The notes below the pieces were generated by a model that did not search any database, was not told where the DNA came from, and worked only from the letters and a program-made list of their open reading frames with translations. Below are positions 23,957 to 38,700 of a stretch of 64,000 nt of DNA, in pieces. The translations under genes and the position numbers were made by a program. Positions within the stretch are counted from its first letter, which is position 1. Each line of letters opens with the position of its first letter. Source of the stretch: Centrapalus pauciflorus (taxonomy: Eukaryota > Streptophyta > Magnoliopsida > Asterales > Asteraceae); the NCBI GenBank assembly GCA_020465985.1, contig JAANYP010007201.1:1609065-1673064 (forward strand), read 5' to 3'.

Positions 23957-24760
23957 GGATTGTTTTGGAGGGCATTGTTATACTTGTGGGAGGGTGCATT
24001 ATGACGGTGAATCTATGTTTGATCAGGTATATTGTTGTTACTTTATACATACATACAATCATTTCTAAAGCTTCATAACATGTTCCCTGGCCTATCTTCC
24101 CTTCTGTTTTGCTGCTGTATATATGCATATTCTGGGCTGTTGTAGCTGTTGTTATAAACTGAAGGAGGACAGCAGCTTGGACATAGTTTTTAGACATAAT
24201 ACATGTACATAAAAACTCCTAAACATGATCCAATTAACTCAAAGCATTTCTATCTTCACTTTATCATTAAATATGAGCATATAACTTAAATTTAGTGTGG
24301 GAATATTAGTTGGGCAGCAGGCTTTTTATGGTGTTTTGGTGCTACAATTTGTATCTTTTAGCGTTAGTTCAAGTATTAAATGGACTCCTAAACTTAGCAT
24401 ATTAATCCCTAAAAGATTTCCTATTGATTCAACACATATTTATCCATTAAATCCAACACAAATCGTTGATTATACTTGACATAAAGTGATGAGATATGAG
24501 CTGTGAATTCTTTGACAGCAGCAAAATATGGATTAAAAGTGATATATATACACAATGAACCTCTATATATATGATGATATATGTAGGTATCAAGTAGCCG
24601 TTTTTTGACAATATTTTCTCATTGTAGGAACAAATGAAGAACTACAAACCTCTAGCAGATAGAAGTGCTTCAATAGAGCCATTTTCGGTTGTGCTAAACA
24701 AGGAGCATGATGGATATCATAGACTTTATTGTGTTTTGAGATTTTTGTGTAATTGGTGAA
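23957..24760 (+). pseudogene. exon-like fragments inside the CACTA element
   Basis: A 74-nt stretch after an acceptor-like TTACAG and before CAG|GTATATT reads SDCFGGHCYTCGRVHYDGES then MFDQ. The next acceptor-like ATTGTAG at about 24627 opens a piece that joins in the same frame (EQMKNYKPLADRSASIEPFS, then VVLNKEHDGYHRLY…) and ends in a stop. The phases agree, so a spliced product is conceivable. The last piece faintly recalls the tail of plant En/Spm transposases but I cannot confirm that. It may be transposase debris or a captured host exon. Confidence 0.35.
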
Positions 24761-24854
24761 GTATTTTGATACTTTTTAATTATTGTAATCGACATTTTTT
24801 TGGGTAATGGTAATTTGTGATGCTTATTAATTGTATTCGTGTATGCAAAGATTG

Positions 24855-25310
24855 TATTTTTGTAACTAAATATATAAATGTTGCATTTAAAAATAAAAAA
24901 AGTTGCATTTGAATGTAATAAAGGTTGCACGAGCATAAAAATGTTGCATTTTGATATAAAAAAGGTTGCATTTGAGTTTTAAATATGGTTGTATTTTATT
25001 GTGAAAAGAGTTGCATTTGAAAATAAAAAAAGTTGCATTTGAGTTTGAAAAAAGTTGCATTTGATGGAAATAATAGTTGCATTTGAGGGTAAAAAGAGTT
25101 GCATTTGAGTATAAAAAGGTTGCATTTTAAAAAGGTTGCATTTCTATGTTACATGTGACTTTATCAAAAAAAGTTACATATTCTGTCAAAAAAGGTTGCT
25201 TTAGACCTAATGCAAGGGGCTATAATGCAACTCTTGGTAAAAGGTTGCTTTAGGCATAATGCAACTTTTTAAAGGTCTAATGCAACATTTTGCCAAGGTT
25301 GCAATAGGCT
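24855..25310. repeat. CACTA subterminal repeat array
   Basis: About fifteen units of the form GTTGCATTTGA, mostly in one orientation and separated by 15-25 bp, end at the right terminal inverted repeat. Such arrays bind the TnpA-type protein in known CACTA elements. Confidence 0.85.
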
Positions 25311-25328
25311 CATTTTGTTGTAGTGAAA

Positions 25329-26197
25329 CTTCACACATTTAATGTAAACTTGTTCTTTGATGTAGAGATGAACACATAACAGTTTGAGGAACGAACTTTG
25401 TATCTTATGAACATCGTAAATCTGTTTCTAAAATTTGTTCATATTGTTGGCTTCAACTCGTTTGAAAAAAGGGTTCCAATCGTACAATAACAAAAAAAAT
25501 CCACATCTTGAAGAAGATGAAAACTTTACTTTAGAACTGAATAATAGAGTAGTGATTCGACGAGCGGCAAGGATTTTAATGAACATTTGAAACCCTTGCT
25601 TTATCGTGATTAACCAACTTCTGTCATTGTATACAGTTATAGGAATATTTAATGATAGACAAATTTTAATCATGACACTTACTTACTATTTTAGACTTCA
25701 TAATTAAAAGGTATTATTAGAATGATATAAATTATAACCAACTATTTATGAAGTTGGGCAGTTATTTTGAGACAAACAAAAAATGAAAGGTATTATTTTA
25801 AAGGGAAATTATCAAAAAAAAAGTAACATAAAATACAAAATTCAAACTTTTTAGACCGAGAAAAACATCATAAAATTCTATAACCCGAATTCAATTTTTA
25901 AGCTAAGAAATAATCATAAAATGTTATTATTATTATTTTTTTTTTGCTGAAAATGAATCATGAATTTTTTTTTTTTTTTACCTTTTCAGTTGGTCTTAGA
26001 AATTTTTTTTGGTCAAAAAATAATTTTATAATTCTTTGTTGACCTAAAAAATTGACATTACCATTATCGTAAAAGTTTTAATCTGAATCGTTAATGGTAC
26101 GATCTTTCCAATAAAATGAAAATCACACAACGAACATTGAAGTTGTCATATATGGCTCCCTGGAGTGGTCACCCCACGAGGTGAAAAGATAGTCATG
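25329..26197. other. gene-free AT-rich DNA
   Basis: No gene or RNA is seen. Homopolymer T runs occur at 25930-25980. Confidence 0.5.
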
Positions 26198-26385
26198 TGA
26201 TCAGCGGTGTTGTGGGAAGACTGTCATTTATTGTGGTTCCAACGAAATGGCATTGCAACAGTACAATGGTGTCGTTGAAAGATGAAGAGAGAGACGGTGA
26301 GAGAGATGGAGATTGAGACGTTTGTACGTTAGTTTTTGAGTGAAATAAAAAGATAGTTAATACGATGGTTTCAATCGCATAAAAA
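26198..26385. repeat. dispersed repeat, copy 1 (mate at 58664-58845)
   Basis: A block of about 185 bp (GTCATTTATTGTGGTTCCAA…GAGAGAGATGGAGATTGA…AGATAGTTAATACGATGG) recurs in the same orientation at 58664-58845 with few differences. No ends or coding sequence could be defined. The internal purine-rich part reads GATGAAGAGAGAGACGGTGA. Confidence 0.85.
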
Positions 26386-26506
26386 TACAACTAGGATAAA
26401 CCTAATTGACTATATTACCATTTAATACCTATAACCAAACATGGGTGGACTCCGGTTCCCCAGGCTAACATGGTACCACATTGATCCGACCATCTACATA
26501 TACACA

Positions 26507-28884
<2,378 letters not shown>

Positions 28885-28890
28885 TTTATT

Positions 28891-29083
28891 TATTAGACAC
28901 ATATGTATTTCCTTATATCATATGTTTCCTTATTATGTATTTCCTTATATTATATGTTTCCTTATATTAGAGGGATTAGAATGCAACTATTATAGGGTTT
29001 AGAGTGTAAATGTATCTCTTATATAAACCCTTGTAATCATTGTTTTATACACAACAATATACAAACAATTACTGAGTTCAACT
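28891..29083 (+). repeat. 5' LTR, copia element 2
   Basis: 193 bp from TATTAGACACATATG to ACTGAGTTCAACT. Contains tandem TTTCCTTATA(T)-type units in its U3 part and a TATA box. It does not have the usual TG…CA ends. Confidence 0.95.
29020..29027 (+). promoter_or_regulatory. TATA box in the 5' LTR
   Basis: TATATAAA about 57 bp before the end of the LTR, well placed to start the element's genomic RNA within the LTR. The right LTR carries the same motif. Confidence 0.7.
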
Positions 29084-29095
29084 TGGTATCAGAGC
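29084..29095 (+). promoter_or_regulatory. primer-binding site (copia element 2)
   Basis: TGGTATCAGAGC immediately after the LTR, complementary to the initiator methionine tRNA 3' end. Confidence 0.92.
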
Positions 29096-29530
29096 CTAGG
29101 ATTCCTAACCCTAGCAGCCGCCGGCATACACCAGGCACAACCCTAGTAGCAACCGGCCACCACCCCTGCCATACAACAGCCCCACCACCAGCCATCACCT
29201 CCTGAAACTGCAGATCCCCCCTGCTGCCACCACCCACTGCTCTACCAGCGATCCCCTCAAACCCTAGCAGCCGCCGTCCTTCTGCCCACCAGCCACCACA
29301 ACACCACCAGCCTATCTTATCACCCAAACCGCTGCAAACCAGAACCCCACAGCCTGCGCCGGCCAGCAACCCTGCTGCCTAGCGCCGATCAGCTTTCTAC
29401 ACACCCCTTAACCCACAGCCAAACACCATCAAACCAGAAATTCTAACCAGAAATCCCCAGACCAGAACCCACACACTAGAAATCGCCCATTACTGCCACT
29501 GATCAGCACCCTATTGCCCACCAAATCACC

Positions 29531-32500
29531 ATGACTTCTCTTATACCATTCACCCTAGCTGAGAAAACGACTCATAACTCCCACAAGTTTGGCTTTACCC
29601 TTTCCCCAACCAACTATGGCTACTGGAAAACAATGCTCCAGCCGTTTCTTATCACCAACGATTTGTTTGGCTATGTTGATGACACTATACCTTGCCCTCC
29701 GATGACCATAGCCTCCCCATCCTCATCCGACAAAGATGGTACCACAGTACCCCTACCCCAATTGAACCCTAATTACACTGTCTGGGTCTCTAATGATGCT
29801 CACGTTCGCATGCTCATTCTTTCTACCATCTCTGAGGCATCCTTCCAGCATGTTCAAGGCCTCACTTCTCAAGATTTGTGGCTGTCCCTTGAACGTGCCT
29901 ATGCCCCTCACACCTCTTCTAGGGAATACACTCTGAAAACCCAGCTTCTCAAACTCCAGATGAACCCTGATGAAACCACCACCGCTTACTTGACTCGCGC
30001 CCAGGAATACTCCATTGCCTTAGCCAATATTGGAGAACCCCCAAAGGAGAAAGATTTAGTCATGTTGGTTATCTCAGGCCTTCGAGAAGAATACAACGGC
30101 TTAAAATCCACCCTTATCGGCCGTCAGTTCCCTGTTGCCTTTTCAGAACTTCACGGTTTACTTTCCGATCACGACTACATGATCAAGAAGTCTACACCCG
30201 ATGTTTCCCCAACTCAGGCCTTCCTGGCCACTGTTCAGAGTCACACTCCCATGACTCCCACCGCCACTCCAACTCCAGAACAACTTCACGCTCTCCAGCA
30301 AGCTTTATCTCAACTCGGTCTTCAGGTTCAACCGCTTACTGCTCAGCCTGCACAAGCCCACTACACAATTCGATCAGGTAACTCTCGGGGTCGGGGTCGT
30401 GACTCCCGTCGTGGCCGCGGAAATCACTACAACCGGAATCAAGGTGGTACTCGTGAACAGTTCAGCTGGGCTTCTACTCAGAATACAGTATTTGGTACAT
30501 GCAACAGGTGTGGAATTGGTCATATTCCGTCACAGTGCCCTAACCGTGACCCTGCTACTATACGACCACGACAGCCTCCTTTAGCCAATTTCACAGACTC
30601 CCGTGCCACCTCATCAACGTCCTGGCTTCCGGATACAGGTTCTAATCATCACGTTACACCGGACCTTTCTAGTTTCGATCACTCTGAGGCTTACTACGGT
30701 ACCGATAATCTACATGTTGGCAACGGTAAGGGCTTACCCATTCTCCATATTGGCTCCACAAACCTATATTCACCCGACAAAACTTTCTCCCTTAAAAACA
30801 TTCTCCATGTGCCTGAAATTAAACAAAACCTTCTTTCTGTTCAACAATTTTGTCTTGACAATAACGTGATCTTTGAAGTTCACTCTTCTTTCTTTGTTGT
30901 GAAGGACAGGTCTACATACACTATCCTCCTCACGGGTCCAAGTAATGGCGGTCTCTACTCCTTTAGCCTTCCTCGAAGTCAACCGATTCTCAAAGTTGGT
31001 TTCTCCGCTACTCGTACTTCTTCCACAATTTGGCATCATCGCCTCGGACACCCTCATCCACAACTTTTTAATTCAATGGTTTCTAAGTATAGTTTACCTG
31101 TGCTTAATAAAAGTTCTATTAGTTTTTCGTGTGATTCATGTTTAGTAGGCAAGTCGTCAAAACTGCATTTGTTACCATCTACTTATAAAAGTTCTCATGT
31201 TCTGGATTTAGTCTTTTGTGATGTTTGGGGGCCTGCTCCTGTTACTTCGTTTGATGGTCACACTTATTTTTTATTATGTGTTGATCATTATTCTCGCTTC
31301 ATGTGGATTTTTCCTTTAAAACTGAAGTCTGATGTGTATGCTACCTTTAAAAGCTTTCTTGTCATGGTTGAACGTCAATTTCAAACCAAACTCAAAACCG
31401 TCCAAACTGATTGGGGAGGGGAATTCCGGAATCTTTCCAAATTTTTCACCTCACTCGGCATCCTTCACCGCCTTTCCTGTCCTCACACGAGTGCACAAAA
31501 CGGTCTTGTTGAACGTCGTCACCGTCATGTTGTCGAAACAGGTCTCACTTTACTCGCCGCATCTCATGTCCCTCAACGTTTTTGGCACTTCGCTTTTGAC
31601 ACTGCTATATATCTCATCAACCGCATGCCGTCTAGGACAAACTCCGATGTCTCCCCATTTGAACTCTTGTTCAAACATCCACCAGATTTCTCTTTCCTTC
31701 GAGTATTTGGGTGTCAGTGCTTCCCTCATCTCCGTTCATACAACAATCACAAAATGGACTTCCGTTCTACTCCTTGTGTCTTTCTTGGCTACAGTCCAAC
31801 CCATCATGGCTACCGTTGTTTGGACACACAGTCTGATCGCCTTTACATAGCCCGCCATGTTCGTTTTAATGAGCAGTCGTTTCCCTTTCACCAAACCTCC
31901 ACCGCTCCCTCTCTAACACCCCCTCCTGACCCATACACTTCTACCTACCCTAATCCACACCCCACCCTACTCACCACGCCCACTAACCTACCTTCACCTT
32001 CCGACCCGCCTGCCTCTCCTACACCTACACCTACACCTACAGACCCACCTCCCCTTATTCACACATATCACCGTCGCCCCAGATCTATCCAATCACCCAC
32101 TCCTACTACTGCCCCTCCCACTACCCGTACTCGTCCAGCCAACTTACGTCCCAACCCCGAACAAACCAAACCCTATAATGCCTCCTCTTTTCACACAAAC
32201 CACACCGATATCGAACCACGCCTTTTTTCCGTTGCTAACAAAGATCCTCGGTGGCGTCACGCTATGTCTGAAGAGTACTCGGCCCTAATACGGAATGGTA
32301 CGTGGTCGCTAGTTCCTCGTCTGAAGTCTAATGTTGTTGACTGTAAGTGGGTCTACCGGCTAAAGAAGGACCAAACTGGTAAGATCCAACGCTACAAGGC
32401 CCGCCTGGTCGCCAAAGGTTTTCGGCAGCAACCCGGCATTGACTATCAGGAGACATTCAGCCCGGTCGTCAAGGCCACCACTATCCGCGTTGTTCTCTCC

Positions 32501-33772
32501 CTTGCCGTTACCCAAGGTTGGTCTCTCCGGCAGCTCGATGTTCAGAATGCGTTTCTCCATGGAACCCTTACAGAGACTGTCTATTTGGAACAACCTCCGG
32601 GCTTCATTGACCAGAACAAACCAGATCATGTGTGCCTCCTGCACAAGTCCTTATACGGCTTAAAGCAGGCTCCACGCGCCTGGTTTCATCGCCTATCTAC
32701 GGTCCTTCGCTCGCTTGGTTTTCAGGGCTCCAAAACGGATCCCTCCTTATTTATTTATTCTCGCCACGACACTCTACTATACATGCTCGTCTATGTTGAT
32801 GATATTGTCTTGACAGGTAACAATCAGTAGGCAATCGACACAGTGGTCCACAGTCTCAGCCAATCCTTTCCCATTCAGGATCTGGGATCCCTATCATACT
32901 TTCTCGGTATTGAAGTCACTAGCATGGGTACAGATGTGCTACTTTCTCAGCAGAAGTACACTCTTGAACTTCTCCAACGCGTCGGCCTTTCTCAGTCTAA
33001 ACTGGTTCCTTCTCCCATGACTACGACTGCCAATCTTGCTCTTGGTGATAGTGCTACATTTTCCGACCCGGTCAAGTATCGTCAGATTGTGGGTGCTCTA
33101 CAGTATGTCACCTTGACTCGTCCGGACATTACCTTTGTTGTCAACAAAGTTGCTCAGTTTATGCACTGCCCTACAGAAAATCACTGGTCGGCTGTTAAAC
33201 GGATTCTTCGCTATTTGCAAGGCACCTCTACTTTCGGATTACGGCTTCGGCGTGACTCTAGCACTCTTCTTCACGCCTACACTGATTCTGCCTATAACGC
33301 TATTACAGGGTTCTCAGATGCTGATTGGGCTGGTTGCCCAGATGACCGTCGATCCACCGGAGGGTATGCTATCTACCTAGGTTTAAACCTAGTATCCTGG
33401 TCTGCACAGAAACAGAAGACTGTCTCTCGGTCATCTACAGAATCAGAATACAAGGCTCTAGCTAATACAGTCGCTGAGCTAACTTGGCTTGAAACACTGT
33501 TGCGCGAACTTCAAGTCCCTCTTAAGAAGACCCCTACGCTATGGTGTGACAATCTCGGCGCTACCTATCTTTCTGCCAACCCTGTGTTCCATGCTCGGAC
33601 TAAGCACGTAGAGGTTGATTTTCACTTTGTTCGAGAAAAGGTTGCGGACAAGCAGCTTTCGGTCCAGTTCATAACTACCGATGATCAGATTGCAGATATC
33701 TTCACTAAGCCGCTTCTTTCGCAACGTTTTATGTTTTTACGATCCAAGCTACAGGTCGTTCCCCGGCCTTAG
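29531..33772 (+). pseudogene. copia gag-pol polyprotein with a single nonsense codon
   Basis: One frame of 1413 codons plus stop is broken only by TAG at 32828-32830. Order: gag capsid part of UBN2/DUF4219 type (TNYGYWKTMLQPFLITNDLF…), a zinc knuckle CNRCGIGHIPSQC (CX2CX3HX4C, one residue shorter than the usual CX2CX4HX4C), protease (LPDTGSNHH), integrase HHCC (WHHRLGHP…CDSCLVGK) and D-D-E (FCDVWG, QTDWGGEF, VERRH), reverse transcriptase (QLDVQNAFLHG, LYGLKQAPRAW, YVDDIVLTGNN), then RNase H (FSDADWAGC, TESEY, WCDN) and the usual C-terminal DQIADIFTKPL. The stop falls just after the YVDD catalytic motif, so the thumb and RNase H are lost unless the stop is read through. A C-to-T change of CAG would explain it. 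Confidence 0.95.
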
Positions 33773-33784
33773 CTTGCGGGGGAA
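33772..33784 (+). promoter_or_regulatory. polypurine tract (copia element 2)
   Basis: GCTTGCGGGGGAA directly before the right LTR; the purine run primes plus-strand synthesis. Confidence 0.85.
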
Positions 33785-33977
33785 TATTAGACACATATGT
33801 ATTTCCTTATATCATATGTTTCCTTATTATGTATTTCCTTATATTATATGTTTCCTTATATTAGAGGGATTAGAATGCAACTATTATAGGGTTTAGAGTG
33901 TAAATGTATCTCTTATATAAACTCTTGTAATCATTGTTTTATACACAACAATATACAAACAATTACTGAGTTCAACT
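33785..33977 (+). repeat. 3' LTR, copia element 2
   Basis: Matches the left LTR at 192 of 193 positions and is followed by the TTATT target duplication. Confidence 0.95.
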
Positions 33978-34122
33978 TTATTGATCAATTTTATGTATCA
34001 ATTGCCATTTATCCTACATTATGTTGCTGCTGAAAAAGTTAAAAACAGAAAGATATGAGTTGTGAGTGTGTGCAGTGTGTGATTATGTGTTTGAATATGT
34101 GTGTTTGCATGTTAATGTCAGG

Positions 34123-34146
34123 CTCCGAGACTAAATAGTCTCGGAG
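34123..34146. repeat. 24-bp perfect palindrome
   Basis: CTCCGAGACTA and TAGTCTCGGAG form an 11-bp stem around AA, in otherwise GT-rich DNA. No terminator-type T-run follows. Its role is unknown. Confidence 0.85.
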
Positions 34147-34458
34147 TGTTGTGTGTGTCTCGTAACCTCTGTGTGTGTTCATTGAATTGATACAGAAATA
34201 AAGGAAGAAACAGCAGCATCATAAGTATCAAACATATATATGCTATGCGTATTATAGTATATATGTACATCATTTTCAAAATATTGAAAGAATATTAAAA
34301 AAGATACCATCAATTTTTTTCTGCAGGAGTTGAAAACGTCTTCGACTCTTCATCTGGTTGATTAGCATACGTGAAGTTCATCTTGAAACGATATAGTTTT
34401 CTTCACGCAGACACTGCTGATGCAGTTTTTTTATCAATATTGATTATGCCTACTGACT

Positions 34459-34542
34459 GTGTGTGTGTATGTATGTATGTATGTATGTATGTATGTATGT
34501 ATGTATGTATGTATGTATGTATGTATGTGTGTGTGTGTGTGT
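34459..34542. repeat. (GTAT)n/(GT)n microsatellite
   Basis: Around fifteen GTAT units flanked on both sides by GT runs. Confidence 0.95.
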
Positions 34543-35069
34543 AAATATATATTAGTACGTAACTTCAATAAAACATGTTTTATCTCATAGTTGGTTACAT
34601 TTAACTCGTTATATAAACATATAATAATTATCAGGTTTCAAATTATATAAAGAATTGATAACTTGATAAATATGCAGCTGAGAATATTTATTATTCAAGT
34701 TTGAGTCTTTTTTCCTGCATTATGATATTATCCAGTGTTTTTCTGCATATCTTGATATTTCAGTTATACAATAGCCGATACAATTTTATTTCTTATTTTT
34801 ATTTAACTTGATAAATCAGATTGCATCCATTTCCAGCACTACAAATTTGGAATTTTCTAGCGGATTAAATCAGATTTGTTATTTTTATTTTACTTGATAA
34901 ACCAAATTACAACGATTTCCAACAGTGAAATTTTGAAATTTTATTGTCATTTTTTTTCTTTCCGGAAAATCTACATATTTAAATTGCAGAAACATTAAAA
35001 TATGTAAAAAATCTTGATAATTATGTGGAATCTCATCGAGCTAAAATAGTGGGGAGAATCCCATTATTT

Positions 35070-35190
35070 TTGGAATTTTTAACCAATTATATTGCGTCAA
35101 ATCAGTCGCCATAATTTTCTGAATTTTAGCCAATTATATTGCGCCAAATAAACCATAATTTTCGAAATTTTTACCACTAATATTGCGTCA
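35070..35190. repeat. three imperfect tandem units
   Basis: The unit AATTTT(A/T)(A/G)CCAATTATATTGCG with 25-30 bp of spacer occurs three times (near 35076, 35133 and 35179). Local duplication with no visible function. Confidence 0.7.
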
Positions 35191-35779
35191 CGTGAGCATT
35201 TTATACTCTGCTCCGTCGGCAATATATATATATATATAATTATATACTTGCTTTTTATTTATTCAACTTCTGCTAAATTTTACTTTTATTGGTCATTTAT
35301 TATTTATGTGGTAGTTAAAAAATATTTGTGTTTCATTCGACTATTTTTTTTTAAATTTATCATTTATCATCGTCTTTAATCAAACATAGACGTAAAGTAA
35401 AGTGATTAGATGTTTTAATCCAATTTTTAACCTTTGTATACTAATTAATTTATAAAAAAATGTTTTTAGATAATTAAACCCATCGAAATAATAACTCGTT
35501 ATAATGATGATGATAATAATATATCTTTGGGAGAGTGGAGTCAGAAAATGGTAGTTAAATAATCACGTTTTGTGCATATGAGATATGCTACCAGAAAATT
35601 GTTTTCTTGAAATTGTCATATGCTTATTATGAGGATGCATGTAATGTCCAGAAGATGAAGCGATACTTAAGAAAATAGAGATGCACAGTTAATTGTTGAA
35701 TGAAAAAGGCTGTCTGAAAGTGAGATTATATGTACAGATCTCAAGTGCATTTTCAGTCTAAGATACATGGTTTTCCTGT

Positions 35780-38700
35780 TCAGGAGCTCAACGAAGGCCC
35801 GAAGTACATGCAGATTGGTGGATCGATCCTCAGAATCGAAAGAATTGCAGATGGTATGGTCCATATTCCATCCCCGCATATCAAACCAGAAGCAACGGCT
35901 CCTGCATAATCCTCTGCGTCTCTCTTGTTCAATCGCTCCCACACAAATAGGATCACTGTCCCAATAAACATGTCTATCGCAAAGTAAGCACCGATATAAA
36001 ACGGTACAGCCATTGCCATGGGAATAGGAATGAACTGAGACACCTTTGAAGGAGTCCAGTCCCTTAGCAGGTTTAAAACCAAGGCTGCCACAAAGAACCC
36101 ACAGCACAAAGCCAAACAATGCTTTGGAAGCTCGGAGAACCCTTCCACTCCAAGGATCGCCATTTCCCTGTATATGATGGCATACGGTGCCTTGTACGGA
36201 CTGTCTGGAGTCCCAATATCAAATGCACACCAAAACATCCAGAAGGTGAGCGGTGCAATGATGCATCCCATTGCGGTTCCAACTAGTTGACTCACAAACA
36301 TAGACTTGGCGGATGATAAAGTAAGGTAACCCGTCTTGAAATCTTGCATCAAATCAGCGGCAGTTGCGACAATAGACATCATGACCCCACATGCTGCTAA
36401 GCCAGCCAAGACACCTCCGTCACTTCCAACTAATGATGCAATGATGAAAAGTCCGATTTTGCCATATGTTGAAGCTAGACTCCAGTCAGTGAGACCAGTT
36501 CCATAGGAGTTGCAGAAAGCAAGGGCAGGGGCAATAGCGTAAGAGCACAGAACCAAGTACCACTTGAGGGGTGGAAAAATAAGTGGCATTGTAGCCATGG
36601 ATATTGCAACCAGGATGACGTATCCAGAAGCTGCAAACCATGTTGGTATGTTGTCTTTTAAGAAAACAGTGTCTCTTTTCTGTTGCTCCAGTTGTGATTT
36701 GAATGTCTCGGAATCTGCCAAGTTTGCTGGTCAAAGAACATACGACCCAAAGAATAACAGAAAAAACATGCTTGTTACTGGAATACTAGGGTGTTCACTT
36801 TTGGTTGGGCGGTTATTTTGAAACACCCTACTTGTTCTGTAAAGGATAAAAACTGACGAGTGACGACAATGTTACCTTACATGAAAGATGTAAAAGTTAC
36901 TTGCCAATGAAGTTCAGTCTCACCTAAAATCTCTTTTGTTAGAGGGATATCTTGCTGTTTAGTGCTGTTGTTCCACACCGCGTTAACGGAGATTGTTATA
37001 ATCTTGATCAGATTGTAAAGACCATCTCCAAGAATAAGCGAAATGGCTACAAATACCTGCAAAAGCAACAACGGTTGACTATACAAATTATCATTGCAAA
37101 AGCTGACAGACTTATATACATGAATGCGTAGTTTTTACATGGTTTTGCACACGCCCAAAGAAAAAGAATATATAGAATGGGAAGAAAAACATGTACCTTG
37201 TAACCATAGAGACCTTTGAAGTCATTGCTGCCAAGATCAGCTGGATACCAATCCCCTGCCCGCGTAGTAATGAAGGGCCAAAGAAAGCCCCATGATATAA
37301 TAGCTCCAAAAAGAACCGAGCAGTTGACTATGTGAGGGCATATTAGACCACATCCGACATAAGTAGGACTGAAGTCAAAGTAAAATCTGCATAAACAAGT
37401 AAAACAAATGTCCATCAATAATATGAATCCTTTCATAATCCAATTTACACTTGATCCGCAAAAGGATATTATTTGTAGATAATTTCATCAATTATTATAA
37501 TGGTAGAAATATATATAGAATTAAGGGAAAACGACTGTTTTTTTTTGTGTTGGTATAAACATGGGGCCAGGAGTGGGATAGCGCACATACAAAGAAAAAA
37601 AAATTAAAATGATATTTGAACTTTTTTTTGCACATTTTCAGGTATTAGGACATAAGAAGAAGGTAACACCAGTTTTAGCTTATAGTTTCTAATTTTTACG
37701 ATACTAAGTTCAATAAGAAAAAATTAAAGCACAAAGAAACTTACGTGTTCTTGAACAGCATCAAGCCAAAACTAGGAAAATTATCGAAACCACATGAATC
37801 GCCAACACCACTGAAGAACCATTTAAAGAAACTCCAAAAAAAACTTATGCTCAAATACTTTCCAAGAGAGCTTACTTGTTTCCTGTCAGAAAGATACCAT
37901 AAAGTCATACAAGTTCATGGAATAAATATTTACATTATAATAAAAAAATCCAAAAGTTGTCTTTTTAGACATAATTGATATCTAACTGTATTTCCAAGTT
38001 GTAGATGGAACTAAATACGACATGAATACATAATGGCAATTATGGCACATGATTAGGAACATGCAGAAGCTAACCGATATGCATTGTCCATTATTCTTCC
38101 AAGGCTAAGTTCTGGATGTGCAAGTTTTGAACACGAATACGTGATTATGTGATATTGTATAAACACAATTAGATAATCAACTGTTCTAAAATATGGTGCA
38201 GGAGATAAATAAATATGTCTGGACATGTTTCTGCTGCATGAAGCTGTAATTATCGTTTTTGATAGTGTTTGGCAAATTCTGATCATTCAAGAGAGTAATA
38301 GATAAATTATATGTAGCATGGATGAGTAGGTTACCCGAACACTGGAAATTGAAGTAAAATAATCAGATAATCATTTTCAGAATGCACATCCAAATACCCC
38401 CTAACAGCAACTTTCAGGTAAGCTTTCTAAACCTTAGGTAATATACTCACAATCTTTGTTTGTATGTTTAAACATATTAAATGACCAGGAAAACATTGTA
38501 AAATGAGTCCCTCTAAACATGCACACACATATTACCTTGCAAGCTCTGCACCTGTAGTCGTGTGAAAACTATTTATCAACATTGCTGTGGCAGTTCCACT
38601 AGGGTATGTAAGCTTATAATCCATTACCATGACCTAAATCCCAAACACAAGTAGAATAAAAAATTGTTGATCAATGACAAGACCTGTAGCTATTGAAGAT

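Larger units (their letters stand above)
21453..25325. mobile_element. CACTA (En/Spm) element, apparently non-autonomous
   Basis: The ends CACTACTACAAAATGAGCCT and, reverse complemented, CACTACAACAAAATGAGCCT match, with the inverted repeat continuing to about 29 bp (GTTGCAACC / ATTGCAACC). The 3-bp repeat AAA flanks it (21450-21452 and 25326-25328). Subterminal arrays of AGGTTGCATTTGA-type units fill 21470-21700 and 24855-25310, as expected for transposase-binding sites. At 3.9 kb it lacks recognisable tnpA/tnpD coding regions. The interior has a GC-richer coding-like block (21800-22080), a 34-bp tandem duplication (GACTATTTTGTTCGTCTCCA…, about 22975-23045) and exon-like pieces at 23957-24030 and 24628-24760. 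Confidence 0.92.
28891..33977 (+). mobile_element. young, nearly intact Ty1/copia retrotransposon
   Basis: Two 193-bp LTRs (28891-29083 and 33785-33977) differ at one base (ATAAACCCTTG versus ATAAACTCTTG), implying very recent insertion. A 5-bp target duplication TTATT flanks it (28886-28890, 33978-33982). The primer-binding site TGGTATCAGAGC (29084-29095) follows the left LTR, and the polypurine tract GCTTGCGGGGGAA (33772-33784) precedes the right one. The internal reading frame is complete except for one stop codon. Motifs fit the Ale/Retrofit-like copia group, judged by eye. Confidence 0.96.
33983..35680. other. gene-free region downstream of YSL copy A
   Basis: AT-rich. Contains the palindrome at 34123, the GTAT microsatellite at 34459 and the triple repeat at 35070 listed separately. 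No gene is seen. Confidence 0.5.

Noticed and set aside
32800..32850. Programmed read-through at the TAG in copia element 2
   Set aside because: The following bases are GCAATC, not the CARYYA-type context known for read-through; a point mutation is simpler.
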